NCBI RefSeq assembly: GCF_002838065.1
Contig: NZ_PIZU01000003.1
Location: forward strand, 124,001-188,000
Length of the DNA stretch: 64,000 bases
Source: Mycobacterium hubeiense
GTDB taxonomy: Bacteria > Actinomycetota > Actinomycetes > Mycobacteriales > Mycobacteriaceae
Direction of reading: 5' to 3'
Shown one piece after another: positions 27,999 through 35,786 of the stretch; the stretch's first letter is position 1; every line of letters begins with the position of its first letter. The translations under genes and the position numbers were made by a program. The notes under the pieces are model-generated. The model ran no database searches, was not told where the DNA came from, and saw nothing but the letters and a program-made list of their open reading frames with translations.

Positions 27999-29003
27999 TC
28001 AGCGCGGTGCACCGAGGTCGTCGAGCGCCTTCTCCGCGCCGGGATGCAGCGGCACGGGACTGGTCTTGCGAGCGGTGTCGAGCGCGATGCCGTCGGCCGC
28101 CTTGCTGGCCTTGACCAGATCCGCCTTGTGCTCGAACAGCGCCTTGGTGAGTACACAGGCGGTATTGCCGTCCATATCGTCTTTGACGAGAAGCACATTG
28201 GGCACCACGACGGTCGGCACATCCGCCGGGGTCTGATACGTGCTGGCCGGAATCACGCCGCGCTCGTAGATCTGATTGACCTCTTTGAGCGCCTCGAGCG
28301 TGTCGGTGACGTCGAGCAGCTTGACGCGATCGCGCGCGCTGGTGAACAGGTCGGTGATACCGGCGGTGGGCAGACCGCCGGACCAGAACATCGCGTCGAT
28401 CGAGCCGTCCTTCATGCCCTCGACGGTCTTGCCGAGTTCGGTGCGTTGCGCCTGCACGTCTTTGGCGGGATCAAGTCCTGCGGCCGTGAGCATCCGGTTG
28501 GCGATAACCTCGGTGCCCGAGTTCGGCGAACCTGTCGACACTCGCTTACCGCGCATGTCGGCGATCGAGTTGATGCCCGCGTCGGTGCGCGCGACGACCT
28601 GGGTGTAGTTCGGGTAGATGCGGCTCAACGCGGCAATCGGCTGCGGTTCGTCGAACGACGCCTCCCCGTTGACGGCATCCACTGCGGTGTCCGCGAGCGA
28701 GAACGCGATCTGATGCGTACCCGCCACCAGTTGTTGGATGTTCTGCACCGAGGCCGATGTCTCCGCGGCGGTCGCCTTAACCGTGCCGTCGGTGGCTTTA
28801 CTGATCGCCTCGGCGTACGCGCCGCCGAGCGTGTAGTACACGCCGGTGGTGTTTCCGGTCGCGATACTCAGTCGCTCCTCGCCGGTGACGGTGCAGGTCG
28901 TCGGCTCGCTGGCTTCTTGCGCCGTGTCGTCGCCACGCTGACCGCCGCAGCCCGTCAAGAGCAGGAGTGCCGTTCCGGTGATTGCCCCCAATGCCTTTCG
29001 CAT
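27999..29003 (-). CDS. TAXI-family TRAP transporter substrate-binding lipoprotein
   Basis: 334-aa periplasmic-type binding protein. The lipoprotein signal ends at LLTGC (Cys19). The TAXI fold is evident from ERLSIATGNTTGVYYTLGG, ADMRGKRVSTGSPNSGTEVIA and DAMFWSGGLPTAGITDL. It would capture an organic acid outside the membrane and hand it to the fused permease. It starts 73 bases after the Rv3548c-like SDR on the same strand, so it may belong to the KstR2-controlled transcript. Confidence 0.9.
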   Translation of the reverse strand: MRKALGAITGTALLLLTGCGGQRGDDTAQEASEPTTCTVTGEERLSIATGNTTGVYYTLGGAYAEAISKATDGTVKATAAETSASVQNIQQLVAGTHQIAFSLADTAVDAVNGEASFDEPQPIAALSRIYPNYTQVVARTDAGINSIADMRGKRVSTGSPNSGTEVIANRMLTAAGLDPAKDVQAQRTELGKTVEGMKDGSIDAMFWSGGLPTAGITDLFTSARDRVKLLDVTDTLEALKEVNQIYERGVIPASTYQTPADVPTVVVPNVLLVKDDMDGNTACVLTKALFEHKADLVKASKAADGIALDTARKTSPVPLHPGAEKALDDLGAPR

Positions 29004-29076
29004 GCCCCCATCATGGTGGCTGGCGCCTGCGCAGCATGCCTATTCGCCGATTTCTGCACAGGGGCTGTCGCCTCGG

Positions 29077-29982
29077 CTACGCGCCGTACACCGGCACCGG
29101 CGGGCGCGCCTTGGCCAGCAGATCCTTGACGACGGGGCCCAGCTCGGCGGGATCCCAGCGGGCGCCCTTGTCGACCTGCGGACCGTGCGCCCAGCCCTCG
29201 GCGACGCGGACGATGCCGCCCTCGACTTCGAACATCCGGCCGGTGACGTCTTTGGACTCGGCGCTGCCGAGCCAGACCACCAGCGGCGAGATGTTCTCGG
29301 GCGCCATGGAATCGAACTCGGCATCCTGCGTCGCCATCATCTCGGCGAACACCGTCTCGGTCATCCGGGTGCGTGCGCTCGGCGCGATGGCGTTGACGGT
29401 GACGCCGTAGCGGCCCATCTCGGCTGCGGCGACCAACGTCAAGGCGGCGATGCCCGCCTTCGCGGCGCTGTAATTGGCTTGGCCCACACTGCCTTGCAGC
29501 CCGGCGCCGGAGCTGGTGTTGATGATGCGCGCGTCAACGGCGTTACCCGCTTTGGACTGTGCACGCCAGTAGGCCGCGGCGTGGCGCATGGTGGCGAAGT
29601 GTCCCTTGAGGTGCACGGCGATGACGGCGTCGAACTCTTCTTCGCTGGTATTGGCAAACATCCGGTCGCGCACGATGCCGGCGTTGTTCACCAGCACGTC
29701 GAGCCCACCGAAGGTGTCGACCGCGGTCTGGATCAGTCCTTCGGCCTCGTTCCAGTCGGCGACGTTCGCGCCGCTCGCGACGGCTTCGCCACCGGCAGCG
29801 ACGATTTCGTCGACGACACCCTGCGCGGCACTGCCGCCGCCGGCCGGCGAACCGTCCAGGCCGACACCGATGTCATTGACCACCACGCGCGCTCCTTCAG
29901 CGGCGAACGCCAGCGCGTGGGCGCGGCCGATGCCGCCACCCGCGCCCGTCACGATGACCACGCGACCGTCGACCAATCCCAT
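29077..29982 (-). CDS. Short-chain dehydrogenase/reductase (Rv3548c-like)
   Basis: 301-aa SDR. NAD-binding GAGGGIGRAHA lies at about residues 14-24, NNAGIV in the middle and YSAAKAG as the catalytic Tyr/Lys motif. The size and C-terminal extension resemble the HSD17B4-type 3-hydroxyacyl-CoA dehydrogenases. It follows the Rv3549c-like SDR by 13 bases. A step in lower-ring degradation is likely from the KstR2 context, but the substrate is not established here. Confidence 0.88.
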   Translation of the reverse strand: MGLVDGRVVIVTGAGGGIGRAHALAFAAEGARVVVNDIGVGLDGSPAGGGSAAQGVVDEIVAAGGEAVASGANVADWNEAEGLIQTAVDTFGGLDVLVNNAGIVRDRMFANTSEEEFDAVIAVHLKGHFATMRHAAAYWRAQSKAGNAVDARIINTSSGAGLQGSVGQANYSAAKAGIAALTLVAAAEMGRYGVTVNAIAPSARTRMTETVFAEMMATQDAEFDSMAPENISPLVVWLGSAESKDVTGRMFEVEGGIVRVAEGWAHGPQVDKGARWDPAELGPVVKDLLAKARPPVPVYGA

Positions 29983-29995
29983 ATCCGCTTTCTCC

Positions 29996-30760
29996 TTACT
30001 TGTTGGCGCTCGACGCTTCCAGGTACGACGGTGGCTCGCCGCCCCCGTGCACCTCGAGCGTGGCGCCGCTGATGTATGACGCTGCGTTAGACGCTAAAAA
30101 TGCTGCTGCCCAACCGATATCGGCCGGCTTGGCGAGCCGGCCCAGCGGCACGGTGGCGGCCACCGCCGCAATCGACTCCGCGTCGCCGTAGAACAGTTCC
30201 GATTGTTCGGTTTCGACCATGCCGACGACGACCGAGTTGACCCGAACCTTCGGCGCCCACTCCACCGCCAGCGTGCTGGTCAGGCTGTCCACACCGGCCT
30301 TGGCTGCACCGTATGCGGCGGTCCCCGGCGTGGGCCGGCGGCCGCTGACGCTGGAGATGTTGATGATCGACCCGCCACCGTCCTGCTTCTGCATGTGGGT
30401 GTTGGCGTGCTGCGAGACCGACAGCGGCCCGAACAGATTGAGCTCGACGATCTTGCGATTGAACTTCGCGCTGGAGTCCGCCGTCAGCACGTACGGCGAG
30501 CCGCCGGCGTTGTTCACCACGACGTCGAGGCGTCCGTGTTTGTCGACGATCGCCTCGACCATCGCCGCCACGGCGTCGTCGTCGCGGACGTCGCAGGAGT
30601 GGAATTCGTAGGGCAACCCCTCGACGGGGCGGCGGGCGCAGGTCACCACCGTCGCGCCCTGGTCGGCGAACACCGCGCTGATGCCCGCGCCGACGCCGCG
30701 GACTCCCCCGGTCACCAGGACAATCCTGCCGCTCAGTCCGAGGTTGATCGTGTCGCTCAC
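29996..30760 (-). CDS. Short-chain dehydrogenase/reductase (Rv3549c-like)
   Basis: 254-aa SDR with TGGVRGVGAGIS near residue 16, NNAGGSPY in the middle and YGAAKAG as the catalytic motif. I choose GTG 30760 (MSDTINLGLSG): the longer frame to 30820 would cross the KstR2 operator. No Shine-Dalgarno precedes the GTG, so the transcript is probably short-leadered. First gene of the minus-strand unit that continues into the second SDR and the TRAP transporter. Confidence 0.87.
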   Translation of the reverse strand: MSDTINLGLSGRIVLVTGGVRGVGAGISAVFADQGATVVTCARRPVEGLPYEFHSCDVRDDDAVAAMVEAIVDKHGRLDVVVNNAGGSPYVLTADSSAKFNRKIVELNLFGPLSVSQHANTHMQKQDGGGSIINISSVSGRRPTPGTAAYGAAKAGVDSLTSTLAVEWAPKVRVNSVVVGMVETEQSELFYGDAESIAAVAATVPLGRLAKPADIGWAAAFLASNAASYISGATLEVHGGGEPPSYLEASSANK

Positions 30761-30775
30761 TGTGCTAGCGTACCA

Positions 30776-30789
30776 AGCAAGTGCTTGCT
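30776..30789. promoter_or_regulatory. KstR2 operator between SDR and echA20
   Basis: AGCAAGTGCTTGCT fits AnCAAGnnCTTGnT and extends to a 7-2-7 inverted repeat, AAGCAAG-TG-CTTGCTT (30775-30790). KstR2 is a TetR repressor that responds to HIP-CoA, the CoA thioester of the C/D-ring intermediate. Confidence 0.88.
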
Positions 30790-30813
30790 TAGGTACCGAC
30801 CCCAGGAAGTCAA

Positions 30814-31569
30814 ATGCCAATCACGTCCAGCACCATCGAACCGGGCATAGTCGCGGTCACCGTCGACTATCCGCCGGTCAACGCCATCCCCTCGCGCGGC
30901 TGGTTCGAGCTCGCCGACGCCATCACGGCGGCGGGCCAGGACCCCGAGACGCACGTGGTGATCCTTCGGGCCACCGGCCGCGGCTTCAACGCCGGCGTGG
31001 ACATCAAGGAGATGCAGAACACCGAGGGCTTCACCGCCCTGATCGACGCCAACCGCGGCTGCTTCGCGGCCTTCAAGGCGGTGTACGAATGCGCCGTGCC
31101 GGTGGTCGCGGCGGTCAACGGCTTCTGCGTGGGCGGCGGCATCGGGCTCGTCGGCAACGCCGACGTCATCGTCGCCTCCGACGACGCCAAGTTCGGCCTC
31201 CCGGAGGTGGAACGCGGCGCGCTGGGCGCGGCCACGCATCTGTCGCGGCTGGTGCCCCAGCACATGATGCGACGGCTGTTCTTCACCGCCGCCACCGTCG
31301 ACGCCGCCACCCTGCACCACTTCGGTTCGGTGCACGAGGTGGTGCCCCGCGACGAGCTCGACGAAGCGGCCTTGAAGGTGGCCCGCGACATCGCCGCCAA
31401 GGACACCCGGGTGATCCGGGCGGCCAAGGAGGCGCTGAACCTGATCGACGTGCAGCGGGTCAACGCGAGTTATCGCATGGAGCAAGGCTTTACGTTCGAG
31501 CTCAACCTCGCGGGTGTGGCCGACGAACATCGTGACGCTTTTGCGGGGACGGCGAAGGGCAAGAAGTGA
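30814..31569 (+). CDS. echA20: Crotonase-family ring hydrolase EchA20
   Basis: 251-aa enoyl-CoA hydratase/isomerase superfamily protein. In M. tuberculosis EchA20 hydrolytically opens one of the last two steroid rings as a CoA thioester. The oxyanion-hole segments FNAGVDIKEM (about residue 62) and GFCVGGGIGLV (about residue 104) are clear. It starts 24 bases after the KstR2 operator and overlaps ipdA by four bases. Confidence 0.93.
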   Translation: MPITSSTIEPGIVAVTVDYPPVNAIPSRGWFELADAITAAGQDPETHVVILRATGRGFNAGVDIKEMQNTEGFTALIDANRGCFAAFKAVYECAVPVVAAVNGFCVGGGIGLVGNADVIVASDDAKFGLPEVERGALGAATHLSRLVPQHMMRRLFFTAATVDAATLHHFGSVHEVVPRDELDEAALKVARDIAAKDTRVIRAAKEALNLIDVQRVNASYRMEQGFTFELNLAGVADEHRDAFAGTAKGKK

Positions 31570-32444
31570 GCGATAAGAGAACAACGTTGGATGCGGCCGC
31601 CGCCGAGCTGCGCGACGGGATGACAATCGGCATCGGCGGATGGGGCTCGCGGCGCAAGCCGATGGCGTGGGTGCGGGCGATTCTGCGTACCGATGTCAAG
31701 GATCTGACGGTGGTGACCTATGGCGGCCCGGACATCGGGCTGCTGTGCTCGGCCGGCAAGGTCCGGCGCGTGTATTACGGCTTCGTGTCGTTGGATTCGC
31801 CGCCGTTCTACGATCCGTGGTTCGCCAAGGCCCGCACCTCGGGGGCGATCGAGGCCCGCGAAATGGACGAGGGCATGCTGCGTACCGGCTTGCAGGCGGC
31901 CGCACAGCGGCTGCCGTTCCTGCCGACCCGCGCCGGGCTGGGCAGCTCGGTGCTCGACTTCTGGGGCGACGAACTCAAGACGGTGCAGTCGCCCTATCCG
32001 ACCGACGGGGCGTACGAGACGCTGATCGCCATGCCGGCGCTGCGCTTGGATGCCGCGTTCGTTCACATGAATCTCGGTGACGCCCAAGGTAATGCGGCCT
32101 ACACCGGCATCGACCCCTACTTCGACGACCTTTACCTGATGGCCGCCGAGCGGCGCTACCTGTCGGTGGAGCAGGTCGTTCCGACCGAGGAATTGGTCAA
32201 AGCCGTGCCGCCGCAGGCGCTGCTGGTGAACCGGATGATGGTGGACTCCGTCGTCGAGGCCCCCAACGGCGCGCACTTCACCACGGCCGCACCGGATTAC
32301 GGCCGCGACGAGAAGTTCCAACGCCACTATGCCGAAGCCGCCGGCTCCGAGGAGACCTGGGCCGATTTCGTCAAGACCTATCTGTCCGGCAGCGAAGCCG
32401 ACTATCAGGCGGCGGTGCGTCGATTCCAGGAGGACGCCAAGTGA
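31566..32444 (+). CDS. ipdA: COCHEA-CoA hydrolase subunit IpdA
   Basis: 292-aa class I CoA-transferase-fold protein. IpdAB acts as a hydrolase that opens the last steroid ring of COCHEA-CoA rather than transferring CoA. The glycine-rich GMTIGIGGWGSRRKP lies near residue 20. GTG start overlaps echA20 (GTGA) and the end overlaps ipdB by four bases. Confidence 0.93.
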   Translation: MSDKRTTLDAAAAELRDGMTIGIGGWGSRRKPMAWVRAILRTDVKDLTVVTYGGPDIGLLCSAGKVRRVYYGFVSLDSPPFYDPWFAKARTSGAIEAREMDEGMLRTGLQAAAQRLPFLPTRAGLGSSVLDFWGDELKTVQSPYPTDGAYETLIAMPALRLDAAFVHMNLGDAQGNAAYTGIDPYFDDLYLMAAERRYLSVEQVVPTEELVKAVPPQALLVNRMMVDSVVEAPNGAHFTTAAPDYGRDEKFQRHYAEAAGSEETWADFVKTYLSGSEADYQAAVRRFQEDAK

Positions 32445-33190
32445 TTTCCGTGAGCCGTGCCGAGGTCTGCGTGGTGGCCTGCGCCGAATTGTTCCGCGAT
32501 GCCGGCGAAATCATGGTCAGCCCGATGACGACGGTGGTATCCGTGGGCGCGCGCCTGGCCCGGCTGACCTTCTCCCCCGACATCCTGCTCACCGACGGCG
32601 AGGCCCAGCTGCTGGCCGACACCCCGGCGATCGGAGCGGCCGGCGCCATCGAAGGGTGGATGCCCTTCGGCCGGGTGTTCGAGACGCTGACCTGGGGCCG
32701 CCGCCATGTCGTCATGGGCGCCAACCAGATTGACCGGTACGGCAACCAGAACCTGTCGGCGTTCGGGCCGTTGCAGCACCCCACCCGGCAGATGTTCGGT
32801 GTGCGCGGGGCGCCGGGAAACACCATCAACCACATCACCAGCTACTGGGTGGGCAACCACTCCAAGCGGGTGTTTTGCGACAGCGTCGACGTGGTGTCGG
32901 GCGTCGGATGGGACAAGGTGGATCCGTCGAACCCGGCATTCCGGTTCGTCAACGTGCACCGCGTGGTGACGAATCTCGGGGTGTTCGATTTCAACGGCCC
33001 GGACCATCAGATGCGCGCGGTGTCGCTGCATCCGGGGGTCTCCGCCGACGACGTGGCCGAGAACACCTCGTTCGAGGTGCACGGCCTGGAGACCGCGGAT
33101 ACCACGCGCCTGCCCACCGGCGACGAGCAGAAGCTGATCCGCGAGGTCATCGATCCGAAGGCGTTGCGGGACAAGGAAGTCAAGGTGTAA
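32441..33190 (+). CDS. ipdB: COCHEA-CoA hydrolase subunit IpdB
   Basis: 249-aa beta-type subunit partnering IpdA in the ring-opening hydrolase. The N-terminus carries VACAELFRDAGEIMVSP. HVVMGANQIDRYGNQNLSAF and VRGAPGNTINH are typical of the CoA-transferase beta fold. GTG start overlaps ipdA by four bases; ipdC begins two bases after the stop. Confidence 0.93.
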   Translation: MISVSRAEVCVVACAELFRDAGEIMVSPMTTVVSVGARLARLTFSPDILLTDGEAQLLADTPAIGAAGAIEGWMPFGRVFETLTWGRRHVVMGANQIDRYGNQNLSAFGPLQHPTRQMFGVRGAPGNTINHITSYWVGNHSKRVFCDSVDVVSGVGWDKVDPSNPAFRFVNVHRVVTNLGVFDFNGPDHQMRAVSLHPGVSADDVAENTSFEVHGLETADTTRLPTGDEQKLIREVIDPKALRDKEVKV

Positions 33191-33192
33191 CC

Positions 33193-34254
33193 ATGGCCAG
33201 ATTGCGCACTCCCCTTACCGAACTCGTCGGCATCGAGCACCCCGTGGTGCAGACCGGCATGGGCTGGGTGGCCGGTGCGCGGCTGGTATCGGCCACCGCC
33301 AACGCCGGCGGGCTCGGCATTCTCGCCTCGGCGACTATGACGCTGGAGGAGCTGCAGACCGCGGTGACCAAGGTCAAGGCCGCCACGGACAAGCCGTTCG
33401 GCATCAACATCCGCTCCGACGCGGGAGACGCCAACGAGCGAATCGACCTGCTGATCCGCGAAGGCGTGAAGGTCGCGTCGTTCGCGTTGGCCCCGAAGCC
33501 GGACCTGATCGCGAAGCTCAAAGAGGCCGGCGTGGTGGTCATTCCGTCGGTCGGACTGGCCAAGCACGCGAAGAAGGTCGCGGGTTGGGGCGCCGACGCG
33601 GTGATCGTGCAGGGCGGCGAGGGCGGCGGGCACACCGGTCCGATCGCGACGACGCTGCTGCTGCCGTCGGTGCTGGACGCGGTTGACATTCCCGTGGTGG
33701 CGGCGGGCGGCTTCTTCGACGGCCGCGGGCTGGCGGCCGCGTTGTCCTACGGCGCGGCGGGCGTGGCGATGGGCACCCGCTTCTTGTTGACATCCGATTC
33801 GACCGTGCCCGACGCCGTCAAACAGCGCTATTTGCAAGCCGGGCTGGACGGCACCGTGGTGTCCACCCGGGTCGACGGCATGCCGCATCGGGTATTGCGC
33901 ACCGGGCTCGTAGAAAAGCTGGAAAGCGGTTCGCGGGTAAGGGGATTCACCGCGGCGCTGCGCAACGCGCAGAAGTTCAAGAAGATGTCCGGCATGACGT
34001 GGCGCTCAATGGTCAAAGACGGGCTGGCCATGCGCCACGGCAAGGAGCTGACCTGGTCGCAGGTGGTGATGGCGGCCAACACGCCAATGCTGCTCAAGGC
34101 GGGCCTGGTCGAGGGCAACACCGACGCCGGCGTGCTGGCGTCGGGTCAGGTCGCGGGCATCCTCGACGATCTGCCGTCGTGTGCCGAGCTGATCGAGACC
34201 ATCGTCAGTGACGCGATCAAACATCTGCAGGCGGCCGCCGCGCTGGTGGAGTAG
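33193..34254 (+). CDS. ipdC: Nitronate monooxygenase-family flavoenzyme IpdC
   Basis: 353-aa TIM-barrel flavoprotein of the 2-nitropropane dioxygenase family. IpdC acts in C/D-ring degradation, converting a HIC-CoA intermediate before ring opening. FMN-contacting segments are QTGMGWVAGARLVSA near residue 20, IVQGGEGGGHTG in the middle and PVVAAGGFFDGRG. ATG 33193 follows ipdB by two bases; the frame is open upstream inside ipdB but length fits the family only from here. Last gene of the echA20 operon. Confidence 0.92.
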   Translation: MARLRTPLTELVGIEHPVVQTGMGWVAGARLVSATANAGGLGILASATMTLEELQTAVTKVKAATDKPFGINIRSDAGDANERIDLLIREGVKVASFALAPKPDLIAKLKEAGVVVIPSVGLAKHAKKVAGWGADAVIVQGGEGGGHTGPIATTLLLPSVLDAVDIPVVAAGGFFDGRGLAAALSYGAAGVAMGTRFLLTSDSTVPDAVKQRYLQAGLDGTVVSTRVDGMPHRVLRTGLVEKLESGSRVRGFTAALRNAQKFKKMSGMTWRSMVKDGLAMRHGKELTWSQVVMAANTPMLLKAGLVEGNTDAGVLASGQVAGILDDLPSCAELIETIVSDAIKHLQAAAALVE

Positions 34255-34263
34255 CCCAGCCGT

Positions 34264-34324
34264 CGCGAGATTGCATTCCGGCAGGTCCTTACTCGCACTT
34301 TCCCATCCTGGTTGCAATTTCGCG
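34264..34324. repeat. Long-spaced inverted repeat downstream of ipdC
   Basis: CGCGAGATTGCA (34264-34275) and TGCAATTTCGCG (34313-34324) are inverted with one mismatch across about 37 bases. It begins ten bases after the ipdC stop. It could form a large hairpin ending the operon, or be a dispersed intergenic element. Confidence 0.55.
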
Positions 34325-34343
34325 GTCCAGCTCCAGCATGTCA

Positions 34344-34416
34344 TGAAGGCTATAGCTTCACTTGATGAAAATTAAGCTATAGTCTTCATATGACTGTAGT
34401 GAAGGATAAAGCTTCA
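34344..34416. promoter_or_regulatory. Repeated TGAAG-N7-CTTCA elements around the satD start
   Basis: TGAAGGCTATAGCTTCA (34344-34360) and TGAAGGATAAAGCTTCA (34400-34416) share 15 of 17 bases and the same inverted arms. Between them AAGCTATAGTCTTCA (34374-34388) repeats the core. CTATAGCTT and AAGCTATAG (34374-34382) are also inverted to each other. The AT-rich patch is unlike its surroundings. The last copy lies inside codons 4-9. This looks like a set of operators for the adjacent regulator-like gene. Confidence 0.6.
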
Positions 34417-35031
34417 GTCGCGACGATCATCGGTGACGTGGTCGGCTCGCGGCTGATCGCCGACCGCACCGAGCAGCACAGGATCCTCAACCGCGCTCTC
34501 CGCACCGTCGCCACCGACGCCGTCGATCCGCCCGCGTTCACGGTTGGCGACGAGTTCCAGGGCAGCTATGCCACGGTCGGCCAGGCGATCGACGCCGCGC
34601 TCGCAGTGCGCTTGGCCGTCGCGCCCGGCATCGATGTCCGCTTCGGCATCGGCTGGGGTGCATTCATGATGCTCGATGCCGACGCCGGCATCCAGGACGG
34701 CCCGGGATGGTGGTCAGCCCGCGAGGCCATCGAGTGGACCGCGGCGGCGCAGCGGCAACCCGGTCTGGCGCTGGTGCGCACCTCGTTTCGGGCGCACGAA
34801 GCACGCGCTGACGCCGACGCGATCAACGCCGCCCTGTTGTGTCGGGACCATCTGATTGGATCACTCGATGACCGATCGATACGAATACTGAAGGGCCTGT
34901 TGAGCAACAACACCAAAAAGGACATCGCCGCCGCGGAGGGCATCAGCGCCTCGGCGGTGTCGCAGCGCGCCGGGCGCGACGGCCTGGATCTGATCGTGCA
35001 GGCATCGCAATACCTCAGGGGTGTCTCGTGA
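34390..35031 (+). CDS. SatD-like protein with C-terminal helix-turn-helix
   Basis: 213-aa protein resembling the SatD family: N-terminal ATIIGDVVGSR and FTVGDEFQG. The C-terminal 60 residues (RILKGLLSNNTKKDIAAAEGISASAVSQRAGRDGLD) look like a sigma-type or LuxR-like helix-turn-helix. It overlaps the next membrane protein gene by four bases (GTGA), the SatD-SatE-like pairing. Function is not established; the C-terminal helix-turn-helix and upstream repeats suggest autoregulation. I do not recall this pair at the M. tuberculosis locus, so it is probably an insertion. Confidence 0.78.
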   Translation: MTVVKDKASVATIIGDVVGSRLIADRTEQHRILNRALRTVATDAVDPPAFTVGDEFQGSYATVGQAIDAALAVRLAVAPGIDVRFGIGWGAFMMLDADAGIQDGPGWWSAREAIEWTAAAQRQPGLALVRTSFRAHEARADADAINAALLCRDHLIGSLDDRSIRILKGLLSNNTKKDIAAAEGISASAVSQRAGRDGLDLIVQASQYLRGVS

Positions 35032-35765
35032 GCGCGTTGGCCGTGATGCTGATCGCGATCGGCCTGGCCGATGTGGGCCGGCGACTGACCCGTCGCCTCT
35101 GGGCACCGATCGTGCTGGCGCTCGTCGCCGTCGGCGGCTGCGCCTTGCTGGCGGGGTTGTGTCACGTCGGCGACATCGCCCCGTTGGTCATCGCCGCCGC
35201 CTCCAGCGTCGCCTGGGTGGTCCTATGTGCCCGGGCCGAGCGTACCGGCGAGCACGAGGTGGCGCCGCTGGTGGTGTTCGGGGTGGCGGTCGCGGTCTTG
35301 ATTGTGCTGTCCGGCTGGGGGTCTGACGTCGCGGGCGTTGTGCAGCGGTGGTCGACGTGGGTGGACTTGCCGGGGCTTGGCGACGTCGACCCAAACCGGC
35401 TGCTGATGGTCGTCGGCGTGGTACTGCTGCAACTGGTGACGGGCAACCAGTTGGTGAGGCTCGTGCTGGGCAAGGTGGGCGCGGTCAAGCCGGCGGGTGA
35501 GCCGCAGCCGTCGGACAAACTCAAAGGCGGCCGGCTGCTCGGACCGATGGAGCGGCTGCTCATCCTCGGCCTCGGGCTGGCCGGCCAGCTCGCCGCCGCC
35601 ACCGCCGTCGTCGCCGCCAAGAGCATCATCCGGTTCCCCGAGATCAACGCTCAGAAGGCAAGGGAGAACGGCGGCATCGGCATCGACGAGGTGACCGAAT
35701 ACTTCCTCGTCGGCAGCTTCGCGAGTTGGATCGTCGCACTCGGTGGGTTGGCGCTGGCGCAGTAG
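35028..35765 (+). CDS. Membrane protein partner of the SatD-like gene
   Basis: 245-aa protein with about six or seven hydrophobic segments: residues 1-15, 24-45, 48-66, 78-95, 125-140, 170-195 and 225-243. A cytoplasmic linker (GEPQPSDKLKGGRLLGPMERL) sits in the middle. GTG start overlaps the SatD-like stop, so the two are coupled and probably act together. No transport or enzyme motif recognised. Confidence 0.78.
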   Translation: MSALAVMLIAIGLADVGRRLTRRLWAPIVLALVAVGGCALLAGLCHVGDIAPLVIAAASSVAWVVLCARAERTGEHEVAPLVVFGVAVAVLIVLSGWGSDVAGVVQRWSTWVDLPGLGDVDPNRLLMVVGVVLLQLVTGNQLVRLVLGKVGAVKPAGEPQPSDKLKGGRLLGPMERLLILGLGLAGQLAAATAVVAAKSIIRFPEINAQKARENGGIGIDEVTEYFLVGSFASWIVALGGLALAQ

Positions 35766-35786
35766 GCGAACCCCGCGACGAGCGCC

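Noticed and set aside
34255..34389. Possible ferredoxin gene (fdxB) after ipdC as in M. tuberculosis
   Set aside because: No cysteine-rich frame is present; the gap contains only the inverted repeat and the satD operators.
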